This document shows positions 17,675-27,129 of a DNA stretch of 64,000 nt, piece after piece. This stretch comes from G965218495 sp965262785 (GTDB lineage Bacteria; Bacteroidota; Rhodothermia; Rhodothermales; Bin80): NCBI GenBank assembly GCA_965262785.1, contig OZ253559.1, positions 2,728,001 through 2,792,000 of the forward strand, in the 5' to 3' direction. Each line of letters begins with the position of its first letter. Within the stretch, counting starts at the first letter, position 1. A program made the position numbers and the translations under genes. The notes beneath the pieces are model-generated. The model saw only the letters and a list, made by a program, of their open reading frames with translations, was not told the origin of the DNA and searched no databases.

Positions 17675-20305
17675 ATGCCACCCACGAGCATCCAGCGGGG
17701 CGAAACCCCGCTCATGAAACAATACTACCGGATCAAGTCGCAGTATCCGGACCGGTTGCTACTGTTTCGGATGGGAGACTTCTACGAGACTTTCTCGGAA
17801 GATGCACTCACGGCGAGCAGCGTATTGGGCATCGTCCTTTCCAAGCGTGCCAACGGCCGAGCCAGTTCGGTGCCTTTGGCGGGATTCCCCCATCATGCAA
17901 TCGACAAACACCTGCCTAAGCTAGTCCGGGCAGGCTTGCGCGTAGCCATCTGTGAGCAGCTTGAGGATCCCAAGACGACGCGCAAACTTGTCAAGCGCGG
18001 CGTAGTCGAGGTCGTTTCACCGGGCGTTTCGCTGCACGACAGCCTGCTTAGTCCCAAACAGGTCAATTACCTTGCTGCGGTGCACTGGGCACAGGCAGGG
18101 CGGCAGTCTACTATTGTCGGCGTGGCCTATGTGGACGTTTCCACCGGAGAGTTCGTGGTGACTGAGTCTGACCCCGCACAGCTTGAGAGCCTTCTCTATT
18201 CCGTTGCTCCGAGCGAGATCTTAGTCGATAAGCGCCTGAAGAGCCGCTTGGAGTCTGTTCGCTTCAAGGACTTTGTCACAACACCGCAGGAGGACTGGGT
18301 CTTCACGCGTGACTATTCTCGCGACGTGTTGCTTCGCCACTTTGGTACGCACTCGCTGAAAGGCTTTGGCGTGGAATCGCTCCGCCACGGCTTGGTTGCT
18401 GCAGGGGCAGTGCTGCACTACTTGGGCGAAGCGCAGCAAGGTCACCTGTCTCATATCAGGCGAATCGCGTCACGCGTGGACAGTGGAAGCATGCGCCTTG
18501 ATCCCCAGACCAAGGCAAACCTTTCGCTGGTGTCCTCCACGCAGGAGGGGAGGCAGGATGGCCCGTTAGTCCAGCTAATGGATCAGACATGTACAGCCAT
18601 GGGCGCACGACTTCTTCGGCATTGGCTCGGAGCCCCGCTGTGCGAGGTCGACGCGATTCAAAAACGACTGGATGCCGTTGAGGCACTCTTTGACGACACG
18701 CCTCGTCGCAAAAAGGTGATGGAAGGACTTCAGCCCATCTGCGACATGGAGCGGGTGGTGGCGCGCGTATGCACTGGCCGGGCGTCGCCACGGGATCTGG
18801 GAGCGCTGGGTCATTCTCTGGCGAGATTGCCGGACCTTAAAGTATTACTTGAAGACGATACCTCTAACATACTAAGCGCATTAGGCTCGGACCTTGACCC
18901 TTGCAGTAATACCTGTAGATTGATACAGCGTGCACTCGTAGGAATTCCACCGACCTCTTTGAGGGAGGGTAACGTCTTCCGCGACGGCTACAATGAAGAG
19001 CTTGACCACCTGCGATCGCTTGCGCGTTCGGGCAAGGACTTCGTGGCCAAGATGCAGAAGGCCGAGATCGAGCGTACGGGCATCCCCTCACTCAAGGTGG
19101 GCTACAACAGGGTCTTCGGGTACTACCTCGAAATCACCAATGCCCACAAGGACAAGGTCCCATCCAACTACATCCGCAAGCAGACGCTGGTCAGCGCCGA
19201 ACGATACATTACCCCTGAGCTGAAGGAATATGAGGACCAGATCCTAAATGCTGAAGACAAGCTGATCGAGCTGGAGCGCGAACTCTTTATGGAACTAAGG
19301 GCGGATGTGGCGCGCGATGCTACGGCACTGCAGAGCACCGCGGCAATACTTGCGACGCTTGACTGTTACTGCGCCTTCGCCGAGGCGGCCAGCAATCATG
19401 ACTTTCGCCGACCCCTCATTGATGACTCGCTGCGCCTGCACATCGAGGATGGACGCCATCCAGTGGTAGAACAGACCGTCGAAGTGTTTATCCCAAACAC
19501 GGTGGAGCTGGACCCGGCGCAAGGCCAGATCTACGTGATCACCGGCCCTAACATGGCTGGCAAGAGCGTCGTGCTTCGCCAGACCGGTCTCATCGTGCTG
19601 CTGGCTCAGGCCGGTTCGTTTGTGCCGGCACGGAGTGCACATGTCGGCGTAGTGGACCGCATCTTCACGCGGGTGGGCGCTTCGGACAACCTAGTAGCCG
19701 GGGAAAGCACATTCCTGGTGGAGATGAACGAGACCGCCAACATTTTGCACAATGCGACGCCGCGGTCCCTCATCCTGCTTGACGAGGTAGGACGCGGAAC
19801 AAGCACCTTTGACGGGTTGTCCATTGCTTGGGCTCTAGTAGAGCACCTGCACGAGGAATCGCGTGTGGCGGCGCGCACGCTTTTTGCTACGCATTTTCAC
19901 GAGCTCAACGAGCTTGCGGAGCGTTTTTCTCGCGTACGCAACTACCGCGTGCAGGTGCAGGAACACGAAGGCAAGGTGGTGTTTCTAAGGAAACTGGTGC
20001 CAGGTGGAGCGGATCATTCCTACGGACTTGAGGTCGCACGCATGGCGGGCCTGCCAGACTCGTTGTTGAACCGGGCCAAGGAAATCCTTGTGCAGTTGGA
20101 ACGGCAGCCGGCGCAGGAGACGGTGGTGTCTGCGCCAAAGCCAAAGGAGGTGAAGAAAGCCGCGGGAGTTCAGATGACATTGTTTTCCTGGGGTGCGGAC
20201 AGCCAAGTGGCGGATAGAGTGCGTGTGCTCGATCCGAACAGCATGACGCCCATTCAGGCGCTGGTGGCCTTGGCAGAGTTGAAGGAGCTGGCGGATAACG
20301 AGTAG
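17675..20305 (+). CDS. mutS: DNA mismatch repair protein MutS
   Basis: MutS binds mismatches and small loops and recruits MutL. The 876-residue protein is full length: mismatch-binding domain with the Gly-Asp-Phe-Tyr-Glu motif near residue 33 (the Phe that stacks on the mismatch), connector, lever and clamp domains, then the ABC-type ATPase with Walker A Gly-Pro-Asn-Met-Ala-Gly-Lys-Ser near residue 624, Walker B/signature Leu-Leu-Asp-Glu-Val-Gly-Arg-Gly-Thr-Ser near 700, and Ala-Thr-His-Phe-His-Glu-Leu near 740. The presence of domain I makes this MutS1 rather than MutS2. Confidence 0.95.
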   Translation: MPPTSIQRGETPLMKQYYRIKSQYPDRLLLFRMGDFYETFSEDALTASSVLGIVLSKRANGRASSVPLAGFPHHAIDKHLPKLVRAGLRVAICEQLEDPKTTRKLVKRGVVEVVSPGVSLHDSLLSPKQVNYLAAVHWAQAGRQSTIVGVAYVDVSTGEFVVTESDPAQLESLLYSVAPSEILVDKRLKSRLESVRFKDFVTTPQEDWVFTRDYSRDVLLRHFGTHSLKGFGVESLRHGLVAAGAVLHYLGEAQQGHLSHIRRIASRVDSGSMRLDPQTKANLSLVSSTQEGRQDGPLVQLMDQTCTAMGARLLRHWLGAPLCEVDAIQKRLDAVEALFDDTPRRKKVMEGLQPICDMERVVARVCTGRASPRDLGALGHSLARLPDLKVLLEDDTSNILSALGSDLDPCSNTCRLIQRALVGIPPTSLREGNVFRDGYNEELDHLRSLARSGKDFVAKMQKAEIERTGIPSLKVGYNRVFGYYLEITNAHKDKVPSNYIRKQTLVSAERYITPELKEYEDQILNAEDKLIELERELFMELRADVARDATALQSTAAILATLDCYCAFAEAASNHDFRRPLIDDSLRLHIEDGRHPVVEQTVEVFIPNTVELDPAQGQIYVITGPNMAGKSVVLRQTGLIVLLAQAGSFVPARSAHVGVVDRIFTRVGASDNLVAGESTFLVEMNETANILHNATPRSLILLDEVGRGTSTFDGLSIAWALVEHLHEESRVAARTLFATHFHELNELAERFSRVRNYRVQVQEHEGKVVFLRKLVPGGADHSYGLEVARMAGLPDSLLNRAKEILVQLERQPAQETVVSAPKPKEVKKAAGVQMTLFSWGADSQVADRVRVLDPNSMTPIQALVALAELKELADNE

Positions 20306-20665
20306 CGACCCCAATGCCCTTGGGTATCAGCCATGTTGGAGCGATCTCTGCGACTATCGGTAGTGCGTGCGGCACAATTGAATCGCACGTGAATACAGCT
20401 GCTGCCGGCGGCGAGTGATGCCGATAGCGCTCGTTGATTCCGGGACCCTCTGACCATGCGGCACCCTGACCACCCATATTCAGGCCGAGCAAGCCGGAAT
20501 TCCAGCAACAAGGCCTGGCGTTTTGCAAGCGGGTATTGCTGTACCTTGCAGCATCGTCTATTGTGCACCTCGGTGAATCTGTGGCAAGACTACGCTTCGA
20601 TCGGACTATGCGTGGACGTAGCGCTTGCTTGGGTATTTGCGATAACCGATTCCAGAAAATGAGTC
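20306..20665. other. Gap between mutS and purD
   Basis: 360 bp with no recognisable gene, RNA or riboswitch. In particular I do not see a convincing purine-riboswitch core ahead of purD. Confidence 0.4.
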
Positions 20666-21943
20666 ATGCGGATTTTGGTCGTAGGCAGCGGGGGGCGTGA
20701 GCACGCCTTTGGGTGGGCTCTTATGCGCGGCAGGTCCACGCTATACTTTGCTCCAGGCAATGCAGGCACGGCTGTCATTGGGCACAACATACCGATCGGC
20801 GCTGGCGAAATCGAGGCCCTAGTCGCATTCGCACGCGAAGAGTCAATCGACCTCACCGTGGTCGGGCCAGAGGTGCCACTAGTAGCCGGGATCGCCGACG
20901 CCTTCGAGTCTGCACACCTGCGGGTCGTGGGTCCTTCGGCTGTTGCCGCCGAGATTGAGGGCCGTAAAGCGTTTGCCAAGAATTTCATGGCTCGCCGTGG
21001 GATTCCAACCGCGGGCTTCAGGGTGTTTCATGCGGTCCAGCATGAGGAAGCTTGGGCATACGTGCAGGCCCAGGGCGTGCCCATTGTAATAAAGGCGAGC
21101 GGACTGGCCGCAGGCAAGGGCGCTATGGTTTGCAGCACCCTTGACGAATCCAGAATCGCGCTGGACCGGATGATGAAGTCGCTGGATTTTGGCGACGCTG
21201 GGGCTGAAGTCGTCATAGAGGAGTGTATGGAGGGCGAAGAAGCGAGTGTATTCGCATTTACCGATGGGGAGGACTATGTGTGCCTGTCACCTGCACAGGA
21301 CCACAAGCGTATTGGGGAGGGCGATACCGGTCCCAATACCGGTGGGATGGGGGCCTACGCACCAGCTCCTCTGGTGGACGATGCACTGCTGGATCGCGTG
21401 TGTACGGAAATCATAGAGCCTACTTTGGAAGGCCTGGCCAGTGAAGGGCGCGTGTACCGAGGTTGTCTGTATGCAGGAATCATGGTGACGGATTCAGGGC
21501 CGAAGGTTGTAGAGTTTAACTGTCGCCTTGGTGACCCGGAAGCACAGGTCGTGCTGCCGCTCCTTGATGTCGATGTCAAGGAATTGATGCTGTCGATAGC
21601 AGATTGCAGCCTGAGCCGCCTGCGGGTCGCCGTGTCCACAGGCGATGCGGCGTGTGTGGTGCTGGCCTCGAAAGGGTATCCTTCCAGCTACAAGAAAGGC
21701 TATACGATTGCCGGACTGGAAAGAGCAGGGGAGGAGGCATTGGTGTTTCATGCGGGCACACGCCTGGATGACGCAGGGCACGTGGTAACCGCGGGCGGGC
21801 GTGTCCTGGGTGTGACAGGCCTTGGCAGTAGTCTGCAGGGAGCCTTAGACCGGGCGTATGCTGCGGCGGAGCACATTCATTTTGAAGGCCTGACTATGCG
21901 ACGCGACATCGGCCAGAAAGGCATTGCACGCCTGACGTTGTGA
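20666..21943 (+). CDS. purD: Phosphoribosylamine-glycine ligase PurD
   Basis: PurD (GAR synthetase) joins glycine to 5-phosphoribosylamine with ATP, the second step of de novo purine synthesis. The 425-residue protein has the expected N-domain start Met-Arg-Ile-Leu-Val-Val-Gly-Ser-Gly-Gly-Arg-Glu-His-Ala, the ATP-grasp region (Lys-Ala-Ser-Gly-Leu-Ala-Ala-Gly-Lys-Gly near 145 and Gly-Pro-Asn-Thr-Gly-Gly-Met-Gly-Ala-Tyr near 226) and Phe-Asn-Cys-Arg-Leu-Gly-Asp-Pro-Glu near 285. It overlaps the following gene by four bases. Confidence 0.95.
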   Translation: MRILVVGSGGREHAFGWALMRGRSTLYFAPGNAGTAVIGHNIPIGAGEIEALVAFAREESIDLTVVGPEVPLVAGIADAFESAHLRVVGPSAVAAEIEGRKAFAKNFMARRGIPTAGFRVFHAVQHEEAWAYVQAQGVPIVIKASGLAAGKGAMVCSTLDESRIALDRMMKSLDFGDAGAEVVIEECMEGEEASVFAFTDGEDYVCLSPAQDHKRIGEGDTGPNTGGMGAYAPAPLVDDALLDRVCTEIIEPTLEGLASEGRVYRGCLYAGIMVTDSGPKVVEFNCRLGDPEAQVVLPLLDVDVKELMLSIADCSLSRLRVAVSTGDAACVVLASKGYPSSYKKGYTIAGLERAGEEALVFHAGTRLDDAGHVVTAGGRVLGVTGLGSSLQGALDRAYAAAEHIHFEGLTMRRDIGQKGIARLTL

Positions 21944-22839
21944 GATGTCTCTTGGCCCTGCTGGGTTTGTTCCTGGTGCCGGCGGCGCAGGCGCAGGACG
22001 GTGAAGTAACGCTCGCGGACTACGAGGTGCTTGCGACCTTTAACGAGGCGTGCCGATTGGCAATCGACGCTCGCCACCGCCTGTATGTGGTGGATAAGGG
22101 CCGAGAGGTCGTGGTGCAGCTGGACGTTGACGGAAACGAGCTGGCGCGATTGGGTGGACCTGGAGGTCGCGACGGCGAGTTTGACGAGCCGCTGGACTTT
22201 GACCCGGGATCCGGGCTCACCTGGCTGGTAGCCGACGCGGGCAATGGACGGCTTCAGCGGTTTTCCCAGACATTCCTGCATTTGGAGACGCTGGCCGTCC
22301 CTCGCAAAGCACACTTCGAGCCTGGCACTCCTAGTCGACTGGAGCCACGAGATGACGTGCTGCAAAGTGGCTGGCCGGTAGCAGTTGCGCAAAGTCCAAC
22401 CGGAGAAACATTCGCAATAGAAGCAAACCAAAACGTGGTGCTCAAGTGGGACAGGAGCCGGCGCCTGGAGCGCGCCATTGGAGGGTTTGGCTTGGGAGAG
22501 GCAACGCTTGAAGAGCCTGTAGCACTCGCCGTGGACACCGAATTGCTCTACGTGGCAGATCGAGGATCGCGCTCCATACGGGTATACGACCTGTTTGGCG
22601 GCTACGTCCGTACGATGGCGCGCGGACTGGCAGAAGATGTACGCGCAATAGGCCTTGAGAGCAGCATGCTCTGGGTCGTTCTGCCTTCACGCCTTTTGGT
22701 GATGGACGCCACAGGCCGGAAATTGTATGACATTCAGGTCCGCGAAGATCTGGACCTGGTTGATGCCGCGCCGCACGGCAGAGACGTCTTCCTGCTGACG
22801 TCGACGCAACTCCTGCGCGCACGCAGCGATGGCCGCTAA
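21940..22839 (+). CDS. Secreted NHL-repeat-like beta-propeller protein
   Basis: This 299-residue protein starts at a GTG overlapping the purD stop (GTGA). It has a Sec signal peptide (hydrophobic residues 3-12, cleavage likely after Ala-Gln-Ala, about residue 18). The mature part holds repeated blades of NHL type, each with a Leu-Tyr-Val-Val-Asp or Trp-Leu-Val-Ala-Asp strand followed by Gly-x-x-x-Val/Leu-x-x-Phe and Gly-x-x-Gly; I count about four to five. Such propellers are binding scaffolds in the periplasm or at the surface; no partner can be named. Translational coupling to purD is seen, but a functional link is unlikely. Confidence 0.7.
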   Translation: MRCLLALLGLFLVPAAQAQDGEVTLADYEVLATFNEACRLAIDARHRLYVVDKGREVVVQLDVDGNELARLGGPGGRDGEFDEPLDFDPGSGLTWLVADAGNGRLQRFSQTFLHLETLAVPRKAHFEPGTPSRLEPRDDVLQSGWPVAVAQSPTGETFAIEANQNVVLKWDRSRRLERAIGGFGLGEATLEEPVALAVDTELLYVADRGSRSIRVYDLFGGYVRTMARGLAEDVRAIGLESSMLWVVLPSRLLVMDATGRKLYDIQVREDLDLVDAAPHGRDVFLLTSTQLLRARSDGR

Positions 22840-23738
22840 GTGGCCTTTCGGCTAAGCAGGGGGCTGCAATGGCAATTGGTTGATCCTGTGCGCACGCACT
22901 TCAGTTCTTTGGCATCGCGGACTGACTTGCCATGGACGAAGCGATGTCAGGAGTACCTGCATCTGAACACGGCACAGGGGCGGTGTCTTCATGCGCTGGC
23001 GAGCTCTGGCGCGGCTGACGGCTCCAATGGCTGGCTGCGCGTCCGGCTGGCATACAGATTAAAATTCCCTGGTTGCTTGTCCCAGCCGTCCAGGCTGGTG
23101 GTCGCACGCTTGAGCTGATTCGAGAGTTCCTCAATGCTGGAATGGGCCCGTACCTTCTGGTTCGTGGCTTGCGGCAGCATTTGCGCAACTCGGCAATACG
23201 CGCAAAAGAATGCACCAACTGTGCCCGGGCCCGCCTGCGATAGCTGTTTTGTGGTGACCTGCTGCTCAATTGCTCCGAATTTGGAGACTGGAAGCGCTTT
23301 TGATGTTACAAGAGTCAAGAACATCTGCCTGGCGATAGCGTTTGCGCAACCGAACGTGCGTAACAACACCGTAGCGTGTTGGCAACTGTCGCAGAAATCC
23401 GCATATTTGCGACCTGTTCCGGTCGGATATGATGCAGCGAGAGATAGGCGAAATGGTTTTCCAGCGCGCGCCCGCGGGCGCGCCGAGGCTCCAACCCTCC
23501 GCCTTCAGCGTCGACCTACTCCTTCTAATCTTCGGGTAACCGCCCCTGGTCGATCCTGACGCACATCGCAGACGCTGAGCGTGGCACGGGGTTGGCCAGA
23601 CCTCGCGCCGATGCAGCTACCTACCTATTCTACAATCAGGTCTCAGCGGCATAGGGCAGCGTTGCTTGCCACCACGCCGTTGCTCAAACCCGTGTGTCGG
23701 CGGTCATGACTCTCCACAAGCGCTAACCTCTGCCCCTT
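22840..23738. other. Long gap upstream of the branched-chain amino-acid operon
   Basis: About 900 bp without a gene I can name. A 92-codon frame starting with GTG abuts the NHL gene (22840-23118) and a longer minus-strand frame covers 22989-23369, but neither has recognisable domains, so I do not call them. The region contains a perfect 18-bp palindrome (separate entry). I do not see a leader peptide rich in Leu, Ile or Val codons, nor a T-box pattern, in front of ilvB. Confidence 0.4.
23466..23483. repeat. Perfect 18-bp palindrome GCGCGCCCGCGGGCGCGC
   Basis: A self-complementary sequence centred on CCGCGG, 256 bp upstream of the ilvB start. It could be a regulator-binding site or simply a GC-rich structure; there is no T-run to suggest a terminator. 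Confidence 0.45.
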
Positions 23739-25541
23739 ATGCGATACGATTCACATACCAAGTTGCATGCGGCTGAGGCCGCCGGCGATGCCCTCCCGGA
23801 ATCCGGACCGCATGTCGTTGCTGCTCAGCAGCACATATCTGGCGCTGAGATTCTTCTTCGATCGCTGCAGGCCGAAGGCGTAAAAATTATTTTCGGATAT
23901 CCAGGGGGTGCGGTCATCAAGATCTATGACGAGATGGCCCGGACCAACCCGGACTTTAAACACATCCTGGTCCGGCACGAGCAGGGAGGAGCCCATGCCG
24001 CCGAAGGATACGCGAAGGCAACCGGCAAGGTCGGCACGGTTCTGGTTACCAGCGGACCCGGGGCGACAAACACCGTGACCGGAATCGCGGATGCCTTCAT
24101 GGACTCCGTACCGATCGTCGTCTTTACAGGTCAGGTCCCGACGGGCCTTATCGGCAATGATGCATTCCAGGAATGTGATGCCGTTGGCATAACACGCTCC
24201 ATCACCAAGCACAGCTATTTGGTTCGCGACGTCAAGGACCTTGCACGTACGGTCAAGGAAGCCTACCACATAGCTCGTACCGGGCGCCCTGGTCCTGTGC
24301 TCGTAGATCTTCCTAAGGATGTACTGCTGGCCAATGCACCGTTTTATTACCCGGACACCGTCAACATCCGCGGCTATGTAGTGCCCGGAGCCGGGCTACC
24401 GGAGAAAATCGCTCGTGCAGCACACATGATTGCAGAGTCTCAGCGGCCAATATTCTACGTTGGCGGCGGGGCAGTCAATGCGGGCGCCTCAGAAAAGCTG
24501 CGTGCAATTGCCAGGCGGACACGCATTCCCGTTACAACAACGCTGCATGGCCTGGGGGCGTTTCCTGAAGACGACCCGCTCGCCCTCAATATGCTGGGTA
24601 TGCACGGCACGTGGTGGGCCAACCAGGCGATTCAGCACTGCGACCTCATTATCGCAGTGGGAGCGCGCTTTGATGACCGGGTCACCGGAAAGCTCGAATC
24701 ATGGGCACCGCATGCCAGCGTGATTCATATCGAAATTGACCAGTCCTGTATTTCCAAGAACATATTTGCAGACTGCGCCATCCTTGGAGACGTCAATTTG
24801 GTTCTGGACCAGCTGGATCCGCTCTTGAAGCGCAAGGATACCCAAGCGTGGCTGGAAGAGATTGATGTCTGGCGCCAGGAATGCCCGCTCGCATATGAAA
24901 TGGATGACACTTTGCGCGCCCAGTACGTCATCGAGTGCTTGCGCAAAAAGACTCAAGGTCATGCCGTGGTGCTAACCGATGTTGGACAACACCAGATGTG
25001 GACTGCGCAGTATTTCCGCTTTATGAACCCTCGCTCTCATATCACGTCGGGTGGCCTGGGGACGATGGGGTTTGGAATGCCCGCATCCATGGGAGCAGCC
25101 TTCGGGTTGCGAGAGATGGGCAGTGACATGCCCGTCGTATGCATCAGTGGGGACGGCGGCTTCGTGATGAACGCGCAGGAGCTCAGCGTGGCGGCAGCCC
25201 ACAAGCTTCCGATCAAGATCGCGGTCATCAACAACCGGTTTCTTGGCATGGTACGGCAGTGGCAAGAGCTCTTTCATGCCGAGCGCTACAGCCACACCGA
25301 CCTGTCTGATACCAACCCTGACTTTGTGAAGCTGGCCGAAGCCTACAACTGTGTGGGGCTGCGGGCCACTACCAACCAGGAAGCCGTCGACATCATCGAC
25401 AAAGCTTGGACTATCCATGACCGGCCGACGCTGATGGAGTTTCAGGTGGCCAAAGAGGAAATGGTCTTCCCCATGGTTCCAGCCGGCGCTGCCACGGGTG
25501 ATATGATTACCGAGCGCATCGTTCCCAATTCATTCGTGTGA
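23739..25541 (+). CDS. ilvB: Acetolactate synthase, large (catalytic) subunit
   Basis: This ThDP-dependent enzyme condenses two pyruvates to acetolactate (valine, leucine) or pyruvate with 2-ketobutyrate to acetohydroxybutyrate (isoleucine). The 600-residue protein has the activating Glu in Arg-His-Glu-Gln-Gly-Gly-Ala-His-Ala-Ala-Glu-Gly-Tyr near residue 80, an FAD-binding middle domain, and the ThDP/Mg motif from Gly-Asp-Gly-Gly-Phe to Ile-Asn-Asn near residues 471-500. An N-terminal extension of ~30 residues precedes the first conserved helix. It opens the operon; ilvN follows within a few bases. Confidence 0.94.
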   Translation: MRYDSHTKLHAAEAAGDALPESGPHVVAAQQHISGAEILLRSLQAEGVKIIFGYPGGAVIKIYDEMARTNPDFKHILVRHEQGGAHAAEGYAKATGKVGTVLVTSGPGATNTVTGIADAFMDSVPIVVFTGQVPTGLIGNDAFQECDAVGITRSITKHSYLVRDVKDLARTVKEAYHIARTGRPGPVLVDLPKDVLLANAPFYYPDTVNIRGYVVPGAGLPEKIARAAHMIAESQRPIFYVGGGAVNAGASEKLRAIARRTRIPVTTTLHGLGAFPEDDPLALNMLGMHGTWWANQAIQHCDLIIAVGARFDDRVTGKLESWAPHASVIHIEIDQSCISKNIFADCAILGDVNLVLDQLDPLLKRKDTQAWLEEIDVWRQECPLAYEMDDTLRAQYVIECLRKKTQGHAVVLTDVGQHQMWTAQYFRFMNPRSHITSGGLGTMGFGMPASMGAAFGLREMGSDMPVVCISGDGGFVMNAQELSVAAAHKLPIKIAVINNRFLGMVRQWQELFHAERYSHTDLSDTNPDFVKLAEAYNCVGLRATTNQEAVDIIDKAWTIHDRPTLMEFQVAKEEMVFPMVPAGAATGDMITERIVPNSFV

Positions 25542-25548
25542 GGTGGAA

Positions 25549-26124
25549 ATGCCCGAACCACTCATTCTGACACCGCAGCAGATCAAGCGCAAGAAGGCTG
25601 CCGGAGAGCCGATAGAGCCAGGTGAAGACGAACTGATTCATCGGCATACGATCATGGTCCTGGCAGAAAACTCCATCGGATCCCTGATCCGAGTGATCAA
25701 CATGTTTGCGGCGCGCGGATTCAACATTGACAGCATCACCGTGGGTGCCACGGATGATCGGTCGATCAGCCGCATGCATATAGTCACTACGGGCAACGAG
25801 CGCATCATCGCGCAGATTCTACGGCAGTTGAGCCGCCTGGTGGATACGATTGAAGTTTGCGACTTGACCGAGACCAACTACGTGGAGCGCGAACTGTGCC
25901 TGCTTAAGGTGCGCTATACGCCTCAGTCACGCGCCGAGATCATGGATGTCAATACTGTTTTTCGTGGCAAAGTCGTGGACATCACCCCGAACGCCTTCAC
26001 GTTTGAGCTCACCGGGCCTTCGCCCAAAATTGACGCATTCATCGACATGATGCGTCCACACAAAATTGTAGAGGTAGCAAGGAGCGGTCGTGTCGCCATG
26101 CAACGCAACCACGTACTATCATAG
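25549..26124 (+). CDS. ilvN: Acetolactate synthase, small (regulatory) subunit
   Basis: The regulatory partner of IlvB gives valine feedback inhibition and full activity. The 191-residue protein has an N-terminal ACT domain (His-Thr-Ile-Met-Val-Leu-Ala-Glu-Asn, Val-Ile-Asn-Met-Phe-Ala-Ala-Arg-Gly-Phe-Asn-Ile-Asp-Ser near residues 27-62) and a C-terminal ACT-like domain of the long IlvN type. An N-terminal extension of ~25 residues precedes the ACT domain. ATG 25549 is preferred because a GAGGTGG ribosome-binding site overlaps the end of ilvB just before it; GTG 25543 is an alternative. Confidence 0.92.
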   Translation: MPEPLILTPQQIKRKKAAGEPIEPGEDELIHRHTIMVLAENSIGSLIRVINMFAARGFNIDSITVGATDDRSISRMHIVTTGNERIIAQILRQLSRLVDTIEVCDLTETNYVERELCLLKVRYTPQSRAEIMDVNTVFRGKVVDITPNAFTFELTGPSPKIDAFIDMMRPHKIVEVARSGRVAMQRNHVLS

Positions 26125-26135
26125 TTAGACACTCT

Positions 26136-27125
26136 ATGCAAATACATTACAGCGCCAACCCGGCGGCGATACGTAGCAAGAAAGTGGCCGTCATCGGTTA
26201 CGGCAGCCAGGGCCATGCGCACGCGCTTAACTTGGCCGACAGTGGCGCCACCGTTGTGGTGGGCCTGCGAGACGGCTCCTCTTCGACGCCTGCAGCCTCA
26301 AAACATGGCTTACGAGTCATGGACATTGGGGCGGCTTCAGCTTGGGGCGATGTCATCATGCTGCTTATCCCGGACCAGCACCAAAAGGCGGTATACGAAG
26401 CAGCAATCGCCGCCCACATGACACCTGGCAAGGCCCTGGGGTTTGGGCATGGCTTCAACATTCATTACAATCAGATCCTGCCGCCGGCCGGCGTCGATGT
26501 GTTCATGGTGGCGCCCAAGTCGCCGGGGCATCTCGTACGCCGAACATTCGAAGAGGGCAAGGGGACGCCCTGCCTGGTCGCAGTAGCACAGAATGCCAGC
26601 GGGTGTGCGCTCGAGCTTGCCATCAGCTATGCCGATGCCATTGGAGGGACGCGCGCCGGTGTGATAGAAACCAACTTCAAAGACGAAACGGAGACAGACC
26701 TGTTCGGAGAGCAGGCCGTGCTCTGCGGCGGGTCCCAGGCACTCATTCAGGCTGGATTTGAAACCCTTGTAGAGGCAGGGTACCCGGAGGAGCTCGCCTA
26801 TTTCGAAGTGATGCATGAGCTCAAGCTTATCGTGGATCTGTACTACGAAGGTGGGCTCTCGTATATGAACTATTCGATCAGCGATACCGCCGAGTATGGC
26901 AACTACTCGCGCGGTCCACGTGTGATTGACGCGACTGTAAAGCAACGCATGCAGGCGGTCCTCAATGAGATTCAGTCCGGTGCCTTTGCAAAGGAATGGA
27001 TTGCAGAGTGCGAATCCGGAGGTGCAACATTCAGGGCGCAGCGCGAGGCCGTCGCTTCACACCCGATTGAGACGGTTGGAAAGCGGCTTCGCAAGATGAT
27101 GAGCTGGCTCAGGTCGAACAAGTAA
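26136..27125 (+). CDS. ilvC: Ketol-acid reductoisomerase (class I)
   Basis: IlvC converts acetolactate and acetohydroxybutyrate to the dihydroxy acids with NAD(P)H and Mg. At 329 residues it is the short class I form. The dinucleotide motif Gly-Tyr-Gly-Ser-Gln-Gly-His-Ala near residue 21 and the metal-binding C-domain (Asp-Leu-Phe-Gly-Glu-Gln near 187, Glu-Leu-Lys-Leu-Ile-Val-Asp near 228) are present. It follows ilvN after 11 bp and is followed by leuB after 4 bp. Confidence 0.95.
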   Translation: MQIHYSANPAAIRSKKVAVIGYGSQGHAHALNLADSGATVVVGLRDGSSSTPAASKHGLRVMDIGAASAWGDVIMLLIPDQHQKAVYEAAIAAHMTPGKALGFGHGFNIHYNQILPPAGVDVFMVAPKSPGHLVRRTFEEGKGTPCLVAVAQNASGCALELAISYADAIGGTRAGVIETNFKDETETDLFGEQAVLCGGSQALIQAGFETLVEAGYPEELAYFEVMHELKLIVDLYYEGGLSYMNYSISDTAEYGNYSRGPRVIDATVKQRMQAVLNEIQSGAFAKEWIAECESGGATFRAQREAVASHPIETVGKRLRKMMSWLRSNK

Positions 27126-27129
27126 CCGC

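Noticed and set aside
22840..23118. 92-codon GTG-start frame directly after the NHL gene
   Set aside because: No recognisable domain, no ribosome-binding site of its own, and composition looks like non-coding DNA; overlapping minus-strand frames are equally long.
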